Source of the DNA: Flavobacteriaceae bacterium | GTDB lineage: Bacteria; Bacteroidota; Bacteroidia; Flavobacteriales; Flavobacteriaceae | Reading direction: 5' to 3' | Assembly: GCA_029942185.1 (NCBI GenBank) | Contig: JAOZTK010000001.1 | Location: 28,319 to 69,618, forward strand | Length of the DNA: 41,300 nucleotides | Shown: positions 9,546 to 17,907 of the stretch, in pieces | How the letters are laid out: every line of letters starts with the position of its first letter | How positions within the stretch are numbered: the first letter of the stretch is position 1 | Translations under genes and position numbers: made by a program | The notes under the pieces: model-generated | The model's database searches: none | Seen by the model: only the letters and a program-made list of their open reading frames with translations | Told to the model about the DNA's origin: nothing

Positions 9546-10469
9546 TTATTCTTCTTTTTTCTTTTTGTTTTGACGTTTCATACTTTCACCTATTTGATTC
9601 GCCGCTGTAAAAGACGCCACCATTTCGTTGAGCATATTACTTCCCGCTTGTGGTGAATTCGGCAACAAAATCAAATTAGAATTTGTGTCAGCACCAATAG
9701 CTTGTAATGTGTCATAATGCTGTGTAACTATAATCAAAGCTGAAGCTTCTTGTGAATTAATACCTACTTTATTTAAAATATCCACACTATCTTCCAAGCC
9801 ACGTGCTATTTCACGACGTTGGTCTGCAATACCCATACCTTGTAAACGCTTGCTTTCTGCTTCTGCTTTGGCGCGTTCTACAATTAAAATACGTTGTGCG
9901 TCTCCTTCGTATTGTGCGGCAACTTTTTCACGTTCAGAAGCATTAATACGGTTCATGGCTATTTTCACATTTTCATCAGGATCAATATCTGTTACCAGGG
10001 CTTTAATAATATCATATCCATACGCAAGCATGGCTGCTTTCAACTCGCGTTGTATCGCTAAAGCTATTTCCTCTTTCTTTACAAATACATCATCTAATAT
10101 CATTTTTGGCACTTCGGCACGAACTGTATCAAAAATAAAAGCGGTGATTTGCTCATGTGGATTTTGAAGTTTATAAAAAGCATTGTACACATGATCCGGT
10201 TGAATTAAAAATTGAACAGATATTTTGAGATGTACAAATACATCATCTTTTGTTTTTGTTTCTACAATTACATCTAATTGTTGAATACGTAAACTTACGC
10301 GACCTGCAACACGATCTATAAGTGGTATTTTAAGTTGTAATCCCGCTTTACGAGCACTTTGAAATTTACCAAAACGTTCGATTACTGCAGCTGTTTGTTG
10401 TTTTACAATAAATAAACCTGATGCAATAATAATAAGGACTAAAGCAATAATAATATATGTTCCGGGCAT
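9546..10469 (-). CDS. SPFH/Band 7 domain protein (stomatin-like)
   Basis: This membrane-anchored scaffold belongs to the SPFH (stomatin/prohibitin/flotillin/HflK) family, which forms large ring oligomers linked to membrane microdomains and membrane protein quality control. The ATG at 10469 is preferred over one 14 codons upstream because it opens directly into the membrane helix (MPGTYIIIALVLIIIASGLF). This gives 307 residues. The Band 7 domain spans about 20-190 (VIERFGKFQ, PLIDRV, DVFVHLKISVQF). A charged coiled-coil (about 185-235) and the stomatin-like segment GINSQEASALIIVTQHYDTL follow, then a Lys/Glu tail. No NfeD-type partner is adjacent. It resembles paraslipin/QmcA-type members, but the exact role is not determined. 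Confidence 0.9.
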   Translation of the reverse strand: MPGTYIIIALVLIIIASGLFIVKQQTAAVIERFGKFQSARKAGLQLKIPLIDRVAGRVSLRIQQLDVIVETKTKDDVFVHLKISVQFLIQPDHVYNAFYKLQNPHEQITAFIFDTVRAEVPKMILDDVFVKKEEIALAIQRELKAAMLAYGYDIIKALVTDIDPDENVKIAMNRINASEREKVAAQYEGDAQRILIVERAKAEAESKRLQGMGIADQRREIARGLEDSVDILNKVGINSQEASALIIVTQHYDTLQAIGADTNSNLILLPNSPQAGSNMLNEMVASFTAANQIGESMKRQNKKKKEE

Positions 10470-10579
10470 GTTTAAAAAATTTAAATGATTAATAAAAGTT
10501 AAAGATAGCACTAATTAAGAATTCAAAATGTAGAATTAATAATTCTTTTAGTAATATGTCGCAAAAAGATTAGTTTTGT

Positions 10580-10587
10580 TACTTTTG
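10580..10587 (+). promoter_or_regulatory. -7 promoter element of the small membrane protein gene
   Basis: TACTTTTG matches TAnnTTTG, 32 bases before the ATG at 10620. A second match, TAGTTTTG, lies at 10571-10578, so two overlapping start sites are possible. Confidence 0.5.
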
Positions 10588-10619
10588 TAGTTGCTTTGAG
10601 CTATTTTAATTACAATCCC

Positions 10620-10970
10620 ATGAAAAAAATAATAATTAGTACTGTTTTAATTCTTATCCTTATAATTGCAGGTTATTTTACTTTTGTTTATTATGTCTCT
10701 TATAGCGAAGGTTATAGAGCCGGAAAATTAGTCAAATTTACATATAGGGGAGTGGTCTTTAAAACATGGGAAGGAGAACTCAGTCAAGGTGTTTCGGATG
10801 CCCAACGCTTTGAATTTTCAGTAGAAAAGAAAGAAAAAGAAGTAATTCAACAGTTAAAAGATCTACAGGGAAAATTGGTCAAACTCACCTACAAAGAGCG
10901 TTTTGCTACGTTTCCTTGGCTAGGAGATGCTAAATATTTTGTTACAAAAGTGGAAAAGCCTTTGGAATAA
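10620..10970 (+). CDS. Small membrane-anchored protein of unknown function
   Basis: This protein has 116 residues from the ATG at 10620; an earlier in-frame start at 10596 would precede the membrane helix by 8 unlikely residues and sit close to the promoter. One N-terminal transmembrane helix (about 2-22) is followed by a compact domain with the motif SEGYRAGKLVKFTYRG, then VVFKTWEGEL and KLVKLTYKERFATFPW. The pattern recurs, as far as I recall, in short Flavobacteriaceae proteins that are sometimes labelled 6-phosphogluconate dehydrogenase in databases. That name is not supported here, because no nucleotide-binding motif or catalytic domain is present. It is monocistronic and convergent with the TPM-domain gene. 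Confidence 0.75.
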   Translation: MKKIIISTVLILILIIAGYFTFVYYVSYSEGYRAGKLVKFTYRGVVFKTWEGELSQGVSDAQRFEFSVEKKEKEVIQQLKDLQGKLVKLTYKERFATFPWLGDAKYFVTKVEKPLE

Positions 10971-10998
10971 GTACAAGCTACTGTGAATTAATATATTA

Positions 10999-12228
10999 CT
11001 ACCAACTCACTCCGGCACCACCGCCCCCCGAAGAACCACCTCCAAAACTGGACCCACCTCCCGAGGAACCGCCTCCAAAACTAGAACTACTGGATGTTGT
11101 CCTAGGAATTTTTATTGTATTTACTTTAATATAATCACAATTTTTACACTTCTGGATTTCTTCGCGAACACCAGTTGAACTTCTTGTAGCAGCTTTTACC
11201 GTTTTTGAATGAGCGGTATAGTAAGTTTTATATTTACATTTAGGACATTTAGAATACTTGGAAAAGAATTTTTGGTATTTTAAAATTAAAATGTCATCCG
11301 CGTTTTCAGTTGCCCAAACATCATAATCTACAGAATGTAAATTTTCTTCTACTAACTGACCCTTATCGAGAAATTTGTTTTCTGCAACCTCTGTCTTCTT
11401 AAACATTTTCTTTCCATTTATCTTACTAAAACGTGAATTATTTCGATATTTAGAGAGTCGATTTTTTATAAATATATAACGAATCAACAAAAATGGTAAG
11501 GGGAAAAGAATAAAATATACAAAATGTTTTATGTTATATAAATCTTTAAATTTATCATAAAAGTCTTCTTTGTTTTTGTTTATTTTTCTAACATTTGAAA
11601 AATAATGAAATAGTGCGAAAAATAGTAGCCCCAAGTAAATTATAACACCGACAGAAATAGGATTTTTATTCTTAGTATACCCAACACCACCATCGTCGTA
11701 AATCTCCGAAATCACCTCAGGATTATCTAAAATTTGTTGTATTCTTTCAACTCCCGCTAATAAACCCAAACCATAATCACTGTTCTTAAAATGAGGAACT
11801 AATTCTTGAGAAGCAATACGATAACTAAGAGCGTCTGTTAAAATTGGCTCCAATCCGTAACCCACTTCAAACTCCGTTCTGCGTTGATCTACAACAGTGA
11901 GAATTAACAATCCATTATCTTTTTTTTCTTGACCAATACCCCAATGTTTAAACAAGTGAACGGCAAAGTTTTTAGGAACCTCATCGCCAATACTCGGTAA
12001 TACAACTATCGCAATCTGGGCTGTGCTTTTGTTTTCAAGTGCTGAAATTAGGGAGTTTAACGCTATTTTTTCTTCTCCACTTATGTAATTATTTGGATCA
12101 GATATCCAACCGCCATCACTGTTTTTAGGATTGGGGACATCTTCTACCGTATAAACAGTTTGTCCTTGTAAAAGTAAGGAGGTGAATAAAACAAAAATTA
12201 TTAGAACTCTAGAAAAAAAAGTTGTCAT
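10999..12228 (-). CDS. TPM-domain membrane protein with zinc ribbon and Gly/Ser-rich tail
   Basis: This 409-residue protein has a signal peptide (about 1-22), a periplasmic TPM domain (about 25-175; NYISGEEKIALNSL, GYGLEPILTDALSYRI), then two transmembrane segments (about 190-210 and 235-250). A cytoplasmic part contains a zinc-ribbon-like CPKC...CKNC pair (about 325-362). The C-terminus is a run of Gly/Ser with Phe, ending GAGVSW, as in YgcG-type TPM proteins. Family members are tied to photosystem II repair in plants and to membrane proteins of unknown role in bacteria. The gene starts 10 bases after the gltX stop codon, so it is probably co-transcribed with gltX. Confidence 0.85.
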   Translation of the reverse strand: MTTFFSRVLIIFVLFTSLLLQGQTVYTVEDVPNPKNSDGGWISDPNNYISGEEKIALNSLISALENKSTAQIAIVVLPSIGDEVPKNFAVHLFKHWGIGQEKKDNGLLILTVVDQRRTEFEVGYGLEPILTDALSYRIASQELVPHFKNSDYGLGLLAGVERIQQILDNPEVISEIYDDGGVGYTKNKNPISVGVIIYLGLLFFALFHYFSNVRKINKNKEDFYDKFKDLYNIKHFVYFILFPLPFLLIRYIFIKNRLSKYRNNSRFSKINGKKMFKKTEVAENKFLDKGQLVEENLHSVDYDVWATENADDILILKYQKFFSKYSKCPKCKYKTYYTAHSKTVKAATRSSTGVREEIQKCKNCDYIKVNTIKIPRTTSSSSSFGGGSSGGGSSFGGGSSGGGGAGVSW

Positions 12229-12238
12229 GGCTTTGTGT

Positions 12239-13771
12239 TTAAGAGAGTTGATTAATAGCTGTACGCAAACGAGTAATAGTCTCTTCTTTACCGATCATTG
12301 CAGCAATATCAAAAACGTGGATTCCTTGCATACTACCCACCAAACTCAATCGAAACGACATAAGAACTTTCCCAAAACCCAATTCGTTTTTCTGTATCCA
12401 AGCTTTGATGTTCTCCTCAATATTTTTAGACGTGAAATCATTAATTCCTTCTAAAATTTCAATAACATTTTGCATTAAAATATCGGTTCCTTCTTTCCAA
12501 GCTTTTTTGGTTGCTTTTGGATCAAATGTATCGGGTGCCTTAAAAAAGTAGTGTCCTAAATCCCATAAATCAGCTACAAATGTCGCGCGTTCTTTTATGG
12601 ATGAAACAACCTGAATCACATAAGAATGGGCTTGCTGATGCAAACCGACTTCTTTCAATTCATCTTTAAAAAGCGTTTGAAAATCTTTTGCTAATTTCTC
12701 ATCATCTGCCATTTGCATGTACTGATGTTGGTACCACTTTGTTTTATCTAAATCAAACTTTGCACCACTTTTACTGACACGTTCTAAACTAAATGCATCC
12801 ACTAATTCTTCCAATTTAAAAAGTTCTTGTTCCGTACCAGGATTCCATCCCAAAAACGCGAGCATGTTGATAAAAGCTTCGGGAAAATAGCCGTCCTCAC
12901 GATAACCTCGTGATACATCTCCCGTTTTCTCATCGGTGTATTCCAATGGAAATACCGGAAAACCTAATTTATCCCCATCTCGTTTGCTCAACTTGCCTTT
13001 ACCTACCGGTTTCATCAATAATGGCAAATGTGCGAATTCAGGAGCTTTCCAATCAAATGCACGATATAATAAAATATGTAAAGCCATAGACGGCAACCAT
13101 TCTTCACCGCGAATTACATGTGAAATTTCCATTAAATGATCATCTACAATGTTGGCTAAATGATAAGTAGGCATGCCATCAGATTTATATAAAACCTTGT
13201 CATCTAATATATTCGTGTTGATTTTTACTTCTCCACGAATAAGGTCTTGTAAGACCAAGAGTTCATCTTTAGGGGTTTTAAACCGAATGACATACGGATC
13301 ACCTGTAGCAATTCTTCGATCCACTTCTTCCTTTGAAAGTGTCAGAGAATTATTCATCTCTTCACGATTGTGCCAATTATATATAAATGTTTCTTTGTTG
13401 GCTTCGCTATTTTTACGTTGTATATCAAGGGCTGCTGCTGTATCAAATGCATAATAACCCCAACCCGTATCAACTAATTGTTGGGCATATTTTTGATAAA
13501 TCATTTTACGTTCACTTTGTCGATAAGGACCGTAGCCGGCTTCTTTACCAATTCCTTCGTCATAAGGGATTCCCGACCAATTTAAAGCTTTAATAATATA
13601 TTTTTCTGCATTGGCGACATACCGCTTTTGATCGGTATCTTCGATACGAAGTATAAAAGTTCCTCCGTGCTTTTTAGCAAATAAATAATTGTATAAAGCG
13701 GTACGAACACCTCCAATATGTAGGGGTCCTGTTGGACTTGGAGCAAATCTTACCCTAATGTTTTTTGACAT
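12239..13771 (-). CDS. gltX: Glutamate--tRNA ligase
   Basis: This class I aminoacyl-tRNA synthetase charges tRNA-Glu, and possibly tRNA-Gln in organisms that use the amidotransferase route. The ATG at 13771 begins MSKNIRVRFAPSPTG, the normal GluRS start; a start 7 codons upstream would overlap the leader just after the promoter. This gives 510 residues. The HIGH-type motif is PLHIGGVRTALYNY near residue 18 and the KMSKS-type motif is GKLSKRDG. The C-terminal helical anticodon-binding domain is complete. A good -7 element lies at 13790-13797. The downstream TPM gene follows after 10 bases. Confidence 0.97.
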   Translation of the reverse strand: MSKNIRVRFAPSPTGPLHIGGVRTALYNYLFAKKHGGTFILRIEDTDQKRYVANAEKYIIKALNWSGIPYDEGIGKEAGYGPYRQSERKMIYQKYAQQLVDTGWGYYAFDTAAALDIQRKNSEANKETFIYNWHNREEMNNSLTLSKEEVDRRIATGDPYVIRFKTPKDELLVLQDLIRGEVKINTNILDDKVLYKSDGMPTYHLANIVDDHLMEISHVIRGEEWLPSMALHILLYRAFDWKAPEFAHLPLLMKPVGKGKLSKRDGDKLGFPVFPLEYTDEKTGDVSRGYREDGYFPEAFINMLAFLGWNPGTEQELFKLEELVDAFSLERVSKSGAKFDLDKTKWYQHQYMQMADDEKLAKDFQTLFKDELKEVGLHQQAHSYVIQVVSSIKERATFVADLWDLGHYFFKAPDTFDPKATKKAWKEGTDILMQNVIEILEGINDFTSKNIEENIKAWIQKNELGFGKVLMSFRLSLVGSMQGIHVFDIAAMIGKEETITRLRTAINQLS

Positions 13772-13789
13772 AATATCAATATTTTTATG

Positions 13790-13797
13790 CAAATATA
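13790..13797 (-). promoter_or_regulatory. -7 promoter element of gltX
   Basis: On the minus strand this reads TATATTTG, a perfect TAnnTTTG. It lies 18 bases upstream of the gltX ATG. A heptamer array begins 17 bases further upstream. Confidence 0.65.
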
Positions 13798-13814
13798 AAA
13801 TTATCAGTTGGAAA

Positions 13815-13849
13815 GTTTGAGATTTAAGGTTTAAAGTTTAAAGTTTAAA
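13815..13849. repeat. Heptanucleotide tandem array (GTTTAAA-type x5)
   Basis: Five 7-base units: GTTTGAG, ATTTAAG, GTTTAAA, GTTTAAA, GTTTAAA. It sits just upstream of the gltX -7 element on the minus strand. It has the same period and copy number as the array at 4094-4128 but a different unit. Confidence 0.8.
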
Positions 13850-13936
13850 TCAGCTCTTAATAATATGCCTGATTAAAATACACCAACAAAAGAAAAAGCC
13901 ATCACTGTATCCTAATACCATCCCTGGTGTAGATAA

Positions 13937-14065
13937 ACTATAAACCTGAGTTATAAGAAAGTCAAGATCCTTTTAGCGATCACTACGATTTTTAGTTTTG
14001 GTTCTTGTGTATTTATAACAGATAAGAATCTTTTTTTTGTACTTTTATCCCTGTTATTTTTTTAG
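13937..14065 (+). pseudogene. Possible lipoprotein signal-peptide relic
   Basis: A short open frame with no ATG reads KKVKILLAITTIFSFGSC followed by about 20 mostly hydrophobic residues, ending in a stop directly before the DUF4175 start. The Lys pair, hydrophobic run and terminal Gly-Ser-Cys look like a Bacteroidetes lipoprotein signal. Only CTG or ATA codons could start it. An adjacent frame (ending at a TAA near 13936) reads KKKPSLYPNTIPGVDKL. It may be decayed coding DNA, a tiny gene with a rare start, or chance. Confidence 0.25.
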
Positions 14066-17000
14066 ATGAAAGCCTATAAGCAAATACAACAAAAATTACA
14101 CGGATTTATTCGTAAGTATTATACCAATGAGTTAATTAAAGGAAGCATCCTTTTTTTAGCTTTTGGCTTATTGTATTTTCTTTTTACTTTATTAGTAGAG
14201 CATTTTCTGTGGTTAAAACCCGATGCACGAACCCTTTTGTTTTGGATGTTTATCGCAGTTGAAATCGGTTTATTGATTCGTTATATCCTTATTCCTATAT
14301 TAAAACTCATAGGCTTGTCTAAAGGGATCAGCCTTGCTAAGGCTTCTTCTATAATTGGTGTTCATTTTAAAGAAATTGATGATAAGTTGTTAAACATGCT
14401 TCAATTGCAAGAGACCAATTCAAATCTTAAAAACGGACAAAAAAACGCTGAATTACTACTTGCCAGCATTGATCAAAAAGCTGCAAAATTACAACCCATT
14501 CCTTTTCAAAAAGCCATTCAATTTTCTACTAATAAAAAATATCTCAAGTATTTAATTATTCCCTTTGCTCTGTGGCTACTTACATTGTTTTCCGGAGAGA
14601 AAACAATGCTGCGAGATAGTTATAAGCGTGTCGTCAACCACCAACAAACCTACTTGCCACCGGCACCTTTTAGTTTTGAAATTACCAATAATAACCTAAA
14701 TGTAATAGAGGGAGAATCAATTCAGTTGAATATCCGTACAAATGGTGATCTTATTCCGGATGCCGCAAAAATCTTTTTTAACGACGAGTATTATTTTTTA
14801 AAAAATGAAGGAGCCGGTACTTTTACTTACAACTTTGAACACGTGGTGAAATCCATTAATTTTTACCTTCAAGGAAATAATGTGACTTCAAAAGCACATA
14901 CCATTAATCTTATTCCAACCCCAAAAATTCGTGGTATTCGTTTGTTTTTAAATTATCCTAATTACATCAAAAAAACGGATGAAAGAATTGATAATACCGG
15001 AAATATTATCGTTCCTTCAGGGACGGCGATAACATGGAATATCAATACCAAACAAACCGATTCTTTACACCTATTAAAAGAAAATGTACGTACTCTTTTC
15101 AATAAAAGTTCTGATATTCCGGATCTTTTTACCTTGACAAAACCCGCTTTAAAATCCTTTTCTTACAACATTCAAGCATCGAATAAACACTTGATAAATT
15201 ATGAAGATCTCTCTTTTAGTGTTGTGGTTATTCAAGATGAATATCCCGATATGACTATCAAAACAGATATTGACAGTATTTCACGTGGCTATGCTCAATT
15301 TGTAGGACATTTATCCGATGATTATGGAATATCTAAATTGCAACTTATGTATTTCCCAAAACTTCATAAAGAGGAAAGAATTACATACACAATTCCAATT
15401 CAAAAATCTTCTATTGTCAATTTTTACTATGTTTTTCCTACGGGACTTAAGCTTGAAGAAGGGTTCGATTATGAATTTTATTTTGAAACTTTTGATAATG
15501 ATTTAGTCACCGGACCTAAATCAGTAAAAAGTAAAGTTTATTCGTATCACAAAGACACAAAAACAGAAGAACAAGAAAAAATATTGCAAGAGCAAAAACA
15601 AGGTTTAGATGATTTACAGAAAACCTTGGAAAAACAAGAAAAAAATCAATTGGATTTAGACGCATTAAGAAAAGACTTACAAAACAAATCGGATATTGAG
15701 TTTAACGATACTAAAAAATTGAAAAAGTTTATTCAAAGACAAGAGGAATATCAACAAATGATGGAGCGACAAACGGAGGAATTACAAAGAAATCTCGACC
15801 AGCAACCTGAATTAAAAAACGAATTTCTTGAAAACAAAAAAGAAGATATTCAAAAACGGCTTCAAGAAGCAAAAGAAATTGCCAAACAAGACAAGTTATT
15901 AGAAGAATTACGAAAATTAGCCGAAAAATTACAAAAGGAAGATTTGTTGGATCGTATCAAGAAAATGAGTAAAAACAACAAACAACAAGAAAAAAGTTTA
16001 GAGCAATTGTTGGAGTTGACCAAAAGATTTTATGTAGAGCAAAAAGCGGAACAAATCAGAGAAAAACTCGAAGAATTAGCAAAAAAACAAGAAAAACTAG
16101 CAAAAAGTGAAGAAAATAGCGAAGAAAAGCAAAAAAAACTAAATAAGGAATTTGAAAAAATTCAACAAGATATGCTACAGTTGCAAAAAGACAACAAAGC
16201 GCTTAAAGAGCCTATGGAAATCGAGGCGCAAAAACCGGAACAAGAAGCGGTGAAAAAAGACCAACAAGAAGCCACCCAACAACTTCAACAGCAGCAACAA
16301 CAACAAGCGAGTAAAAAACAGAAATCCGCTGCTAAAAAAATGAAAGAAATGGCGCAAATCATGCAAATGCAAATGGCTGGTTCTTCGCAAGACATGATTG
16401 AAGAAGATATTGCCATGCTTCGTCAAATAATTGAAAACCTGATTACCTTTTCGTACAAACAAGAAAATTTGATGGACGCTTTAAGTGATTTACATAAAAA
16501 TCATCCAGGGTTTTCAAAAAAATTAAAAGAGCAAAATCAACTAAAAACATTTTTTGAGCATATTGATGATAGTTTATATGTGCTGTCTATGCGTCAGGCA
16601 AAACTCTCAAAACACATCAATACCTATTTAGCAAATGCACATTATTATTTAGATGAAACGCTTGTACAATTAGAAGAATTTAGAATTACTAAAGCGGTCT
16701 CAGATCAGCATTATGTAATGACTGCAGCAAATGACTTGGCCTTGTTATTGAGTTTAATGCTCGACAACATGCAAAGTTCTATGGGAATGGGAAAAGGAAA
16801 AGGAAAAGGAATGGGCATGGGAAAAGGAAAGGGTAGTGGTAAAGGATTTAGTTTGCCTGATATTATTAAAAAACAAGGCGAACTCAGTGAAAAAATGAAA
16901 CAAGGTATGAAAAAGGGTGAAAAACCAGGCGGTGAAAAAGATGGGAAAAAAGGAGAAAAGGGGGAATCCGGTAAAGGTGAAAAAAATGGAAAAGGGGGAC

Positions 17001-17449
17001 AAAAAGGCGGACAAGGTGAAGGGGAACAAAATAGCCAAGAACTGTATGAAATATACAAACAACAAGCAATGTTACGGCAAGCCCTTGAAAATCAATTGAA
17101 TGATTTAAATGGAAGTGGCACTAAGGCGCAGGCAAATAAAGTAAAAAGGCAAATGGAAGATCTCGAACGCCTTTTATTGGAAAAAGGAATAACGAATCAA
17201 GTATTACAGAAAATGTTACGATTGGATCACGAACTTTTAAAGCTGAAAGATGCTGCCCAAAGACAAGGCAAGGAAAACAAGCGTGAATCGAAAACAAACT
17301 ATAAAACCTATCCAAAAATAAGTCCCAAACAATTGGAATTTAAAGAAAAGTACTTCCAACAAAATGAAATATTAAATCGCGAAGTATTACCTTTGCGCAG
17401 CCTTTACAAGAAAAAAGTAAAGGAATATTTTAAAAATGGGAAACAATGA
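14066..17449 (+). CDS. DUF4175 family large membrane and coiled-coil protein
   Basis: This 1127-residue protein has N-terminal transmembrane helices (about 26-46, 55-78 and 158-172) and a periplasmic beta-rich region (about 185-500). A very long charged Gln/Lys/Glu coiled coil (about 505-770) follows, then a Gly/Lys/Met low-complexity stretch (about 905-1005) and a final helical part. This is the layout of the Bacteroidetes DUF4175 family, which has no established function. The basic, glycine-rich tail could bind nucleic acid or acidic polymers, but that is inference. The stop codon overlaps the YbeY start (ATGA), so the two are translationally coupled, and MnmG follows. The low-complexity part gives several long but meaningless frames on the opposite strand. 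Confidence 0.85.
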   Translation: MKAYKQIQQKLHGFIRKYYTNELIKGSILFLAFGLLYFLFTLLVEHFLWLKPDARTLLFWMFIAVEIGLLIRYILIPILKLIGLSKGISLAKASSIIGVHFKEIDDKLLNMLQLQETNSNLKNGQKNAELLLASIDQKAAKLQPIPFQKAIQFSTNKKYLKYLIIPFALWLLTLFSGEKTMLRDSYKRVVNHQQTYLPPAPFSFEITNNNLNVIEGESIQLNIRTNGDLIPDAAKIFFNDEYYFLKNEGAGTFTYNFEHVVKSINFYLQGNNVTSKAHTINLIPTPKIRGIRLFLNYPNYIKKTDERIDNTGNIIVPSGTAITWNINTKQTDSLHLLKENVRTLFNKSSDIPDLFTLTKPALKSFSYNIQASNKHLINYEDLSFSVVVIQDEYPDMTIKTDIDSISRGYAQFVGHLSDDYGISKLQLMYFPKLHKEERITYTIPIQKSSIVNFYYVFPTGLKLEEGFDYEFYFETFDNDLVTGPKSVKSKVYSYHKDTKTEEQEKILQEQKQGLDDLQKTLEKQEKNQLDLDALRKDLQNKSDIEFNDTKKLKKFIQRQEEYQQMMERQTEELQRNLDQQPELKNEFLENKKEDIQKRLQEAKEIAKQDKLLEELRKLAEKLQKEDLLDRIKKMSKNNKQQEKSLEQLLELTKRFYVEQKAEQIREKLEELAKKQEKLAKSEENSEEKQKKLNKEFEKIQQDMLQLQKDNKALKEPMEIEAQKPEQEAVKKDQQEATQQLQQQQQQQASKKQKSAAKKMKEMAQIMQMQMAGSSQDMIEEDIAMLRQIIENLITFSYKQENLMDALSDLHKNHPGFSKKLKEQNQLKTFFEHIDDSLYVLSMRQAKLSKHINTYLANAHYYLDETLVQLEEFRITKAVSDQHYVMTAANDLALLLSLMLDNMQSSMGMGKGKGKGMGMGKGKGSGKGFSLPDIIKKQGELSEKMKQGMKKGEKPGGEKDGKKGEKGESGKGEKNGKGGQKGGQGEGEQNSQELYEIYKQQAMLRQALENQLNDLNGSGTKAQANKVKRQMEDLERLLLEKGITNQVLQKMLRLDHELLKLKDAAQRQGKENKRESKTNYKTYPKISPKQLEFKEKYFQQNEILNREVLPLRSLYKKKVKEYFKNGKQ

Positions 17450-17859
17450 TTCTATTTCATTCAGAAACCAATTTTACGCTAACGGATCAAGAAACCTACT
17501 CCTCGTGGATAAGTAGTGCTGTTTCTGAAATGCAAAAGGAAGTGGGTGCTATCAATTATATTTTTTGTGATGATGCCTATTTGTTAAAGATTAACCAAAA
17601 ACACCTGAAACACAATACTTTAACCGATATAATAAGTTTTGATTATTCTAAAAACGACAAACTTGCAGGAGATATTTATATATCAACTGAACGTGTAGCA
17701 GAAAATGCTGCTAAATTCAAAGTTTCTTTTGCAAATGAATTAGAAAGAGTATTGATACACGGTATTTTACATTTTGTCGGTTTTAACGATAAAACAAAAG
17801 AAGAAAAAACAGAAATGCGCAAGCAAGAGAATTATTACTTAGCTTTACTTTCTTTTTAA
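17446..17859 (+). CDS. ybeY: Endoribonuclease YbeY (rRNA maturation factor)
   Basis: This metal-dependent endoribonuclease takes part in 16S rRNA 3'-end maturation and 70S quality control. It has 137 residues, a normal short form. The signature helix is HGILHFVGFND at 105-115. The first two zinc ligands, His105 and His109, are present. The third, His in E. coli (GYDH), is Asp115 here. Asp is a possible metal ligand, and this change may be typical of Bacteroidetes. DIISFDY at 61-67 matches the conserved T-D-V-L-S-F motif. The gene overlaps DUF4175 by 4 bases. Confidence 0.92.
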   Translation: MILFHSETNFTLTDQETYSSWISSAVSEMQKEVGAINYIFCDDAYLLKINQKHLKHNTLTDIISFDYSKNDKLAGDIYISTERVAENAAKFKVSFANELERVLIHGILHFVGFNDKTKEEKTEMRKQENYYLALLSF

Positions 17860-17882
17860 TATATATACAACATATTTAATAA

Positions 17883-17898
17883 ATGTTCCACGTGGAAC
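17883..17898. promoter_or_regulatory. parS-like ParB binding site upstream of mnmG
   Basis: TGTTCCACGTGGAACA is a perfect 16-base palindrome. It differs from the widely conserved parS consensus TGTTTCACGTGAAACA only at the symmetric positions 5 and 12, and matches the form used in Pseudomonas. It lies 9 bases before the mnmG start. A second copy follows the gene. Confidence 0.8.
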
Positions 17899-17907
17899 AA
17901 TTCGTTT

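Noticed and set aside
12182-12454. 90-codon + frame across the gltX/TPM gene junction
   Set aside because: It is antisense to both genes, and the translation has no coherent features.
16711-17069. Several 60-115 codon frames on the minus strand, rich in Phe, Pro and Ser
   Set aside because: They are the reverse of the Gly/Lys low-complexity tail of DUF4175; the codon bias of that repeat removes stops from the opposite strand.
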